Shown here: in pieces, positions 63,476-64,000 of the stretch | Layout: every line of letters begins with the position of its first letter | Position numbering within the stretch: position 1 is the stretch's first letter | The notes under the pieces: model-generated | Databases searched by the model: none | What the model saw: only the letters and a program-made list of their open reading frames with translations | Told to the model about the DNA's origin: nothing | Program-made: the position numbers and the translations under genes | Assembly: GCF_032773895.1 (NCBI RefSeq) | Contig: NZ_CP120416.1 | Coordinates: forward strand, 2,726,001 to 2,790,000 | From: Teredinibacter sp. KSP-S5-2 | GTDB taxonomy: Bacteria; Pseudomonadota; Gammaproteobacteria; Pseudomonadales; Cellvibrionaceae | DNA length: 64,000 bases | Direction of reading: 5' to 3'

Positions 63476-63640
63476 TAAAATGAATTCTTTGATTGGATGA
63501 ATGGAGTTTTGGATACCGTACTAAGGGTGGGAATTGTAACCGAAGTCATAGACTCGATTACACTACTACCTGCACACGGAAAAGCTGTTTATATTTTAAC
63601 CTTATCTATATCTCAAAACAGATGAAACTGAGGCGATAAA

Positions 63641-64000
63641 TTAATCATCAACAGCAGAATTAAAAACATACCGACCATTGCTCACTTCGACGTTGGGCGG
63701 AACGTTATTCAGATTAAAATACTCATACCCTTCTTTCAGATTCAACCAAAACCCATACCACTCATGTGAAGCATATGTTTGAAGGCGTTCCTGCTCAAGC
63801 ATAAACGGGAATATATGTACTCGAACGAAAGGTTGACCTTGCTCCAATGCTGCAGCGGTCAAAGCATAAATTTCATTCATGTAGGTATTGGTCATGGCAT
63901 AACATCCGATGGATACACAGTCTCCGTGTATCATCAGGTAATCACCGGTTCTCCCATGATATCTGTCATAGGTATTGGGATAACCCAAATTAAATGACAA
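63641..64000 (-). CDS. Partial L,D-transpeptidase, YkuD/YafK-like
   Basis: The 3' 119 codons of a gene that enters from the right edge (the first codon shown is internal, Leu). SFNLGYPNTYDRYHGRTGDYLMIHGDCVSIGCYAMT has the catalytic His and Cys of the YkuD fold (HGxxxxxGC), and the arrangement resembles YafK/ErfK-type periplasmic enzymes that form or cut 3-3 peptidoglycan or lipoprotein links. C-terminus ends YVFNSAVDD. Confidence 0.85.
   Translation of the reverse strand: MSFNLGYPNTYDRYHGRTGDYLMIHGDCVSIGCYAMTNTYMNEIYALTAAALEQGQPFVRVHIFPFMLEQERLQTYASHEWYGFWLNLKEGYEYFNLNNVPPNVEVSNGRYVFNSAVDD

Overview
The window is a chromosomal segment of a Gram-negative gammaproteobacterium. Gene content points to a marine, polysaccharide-degrading member of the Cellvibrionales or a close relative (inference). 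Supporting signs are the smc-zipA-ligA cluster, an E. coli-type system I cytochrome c maturation set, cmoA/cmoB, rdgC, a rhombosortase, a large TonB-dependent receptor next to a GH20 hexosaminidase, and flavin-dependent halogenase homologues. I saw no phage genes, transposases or CRISPR array. Most genes run on the minus strand in tight operons with short overlaps.

Layout. 0-3.8 kb: end of a YugP-like metallopeptidase, then fatty-acid activation (fadD) and an acyl-CoA dehydrogenase. 3.9-5.2 kb: a small operon of unknown proteins ending in a DUF4136-like lipoprotein. 5.2-12.5 kb: smc-zipA-ligA-lytic transglycosylase-like lipoprotein. 12.6-14.5 kb: ccmI and ccmH. 14.6-15.1 kb: tRNA-Val and tRNA-Asp followed by a 171-bp repeat unit that carries the 3' end of tRNA-Asp. 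15.1-17.3 kb: a 42-residue membrane protein with a textbook FNR/Anr box, plus two envelope proteins of unknown function. 17.3-28.5 kb: GH20 hexosaminidase, three tryptophan-halogenase paralogues, a TonB-dependent receptor and a long regulatory region. 28.5-32 kb: intracellular PHA depolymerase and agmatine-to-putrescine genes (aguA, aguB). 32-37.4 kb: ccmABCDEFG. 37.5-39.5 kb: FliK-like and FlhB-C-terminal-like pair. 39.5-47.7 kb: rhombosortase, msrA, methyltransferase, ppx, J-domain protein, M16C peptidase and thioesterase. 48-53.2 kb: flavin amino-acid oxidase divergent from a 1032-residue XRE-STAND-AmiC-like fusion regulator. 53.3-64 kb: DASS transporter, two-component pair, cmoA-cmoB, dgkA, flavodoxin, diguanylate cyclase, MDR oxidoreductase, rdgC and a partial L,D-transpeptidase.

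How the genes work together. The hexosaminidase, receptor and halogenases look like one uptake and processing locus for amino-sugar glycans; the role of the halogenases in it is unknown. The ccm genes form a complete system I split into two blocks about 17 kb apart, with aguA-aguB directly after ccmG where ccmH would be expected. The most novel element is the fusion protein at 50.1-53.2 kb. It puts a DNA-binding domain, a STAND-type ATPase and a cytoplasmic amide/amino-acid-sensor-like domain on one chain, and it faces a probable L-amino-acid oxidase across a 173-bp promoter region with inverted repeats. I read this as a one-protein ligand-gated transcription switch.

All family assignments come from reading motifs by eye; no database search was run. 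Start codons were moved from the longest open frame wherever a Shine-Dalgarno sequence or family length argued for it, and this is stated in the entry.
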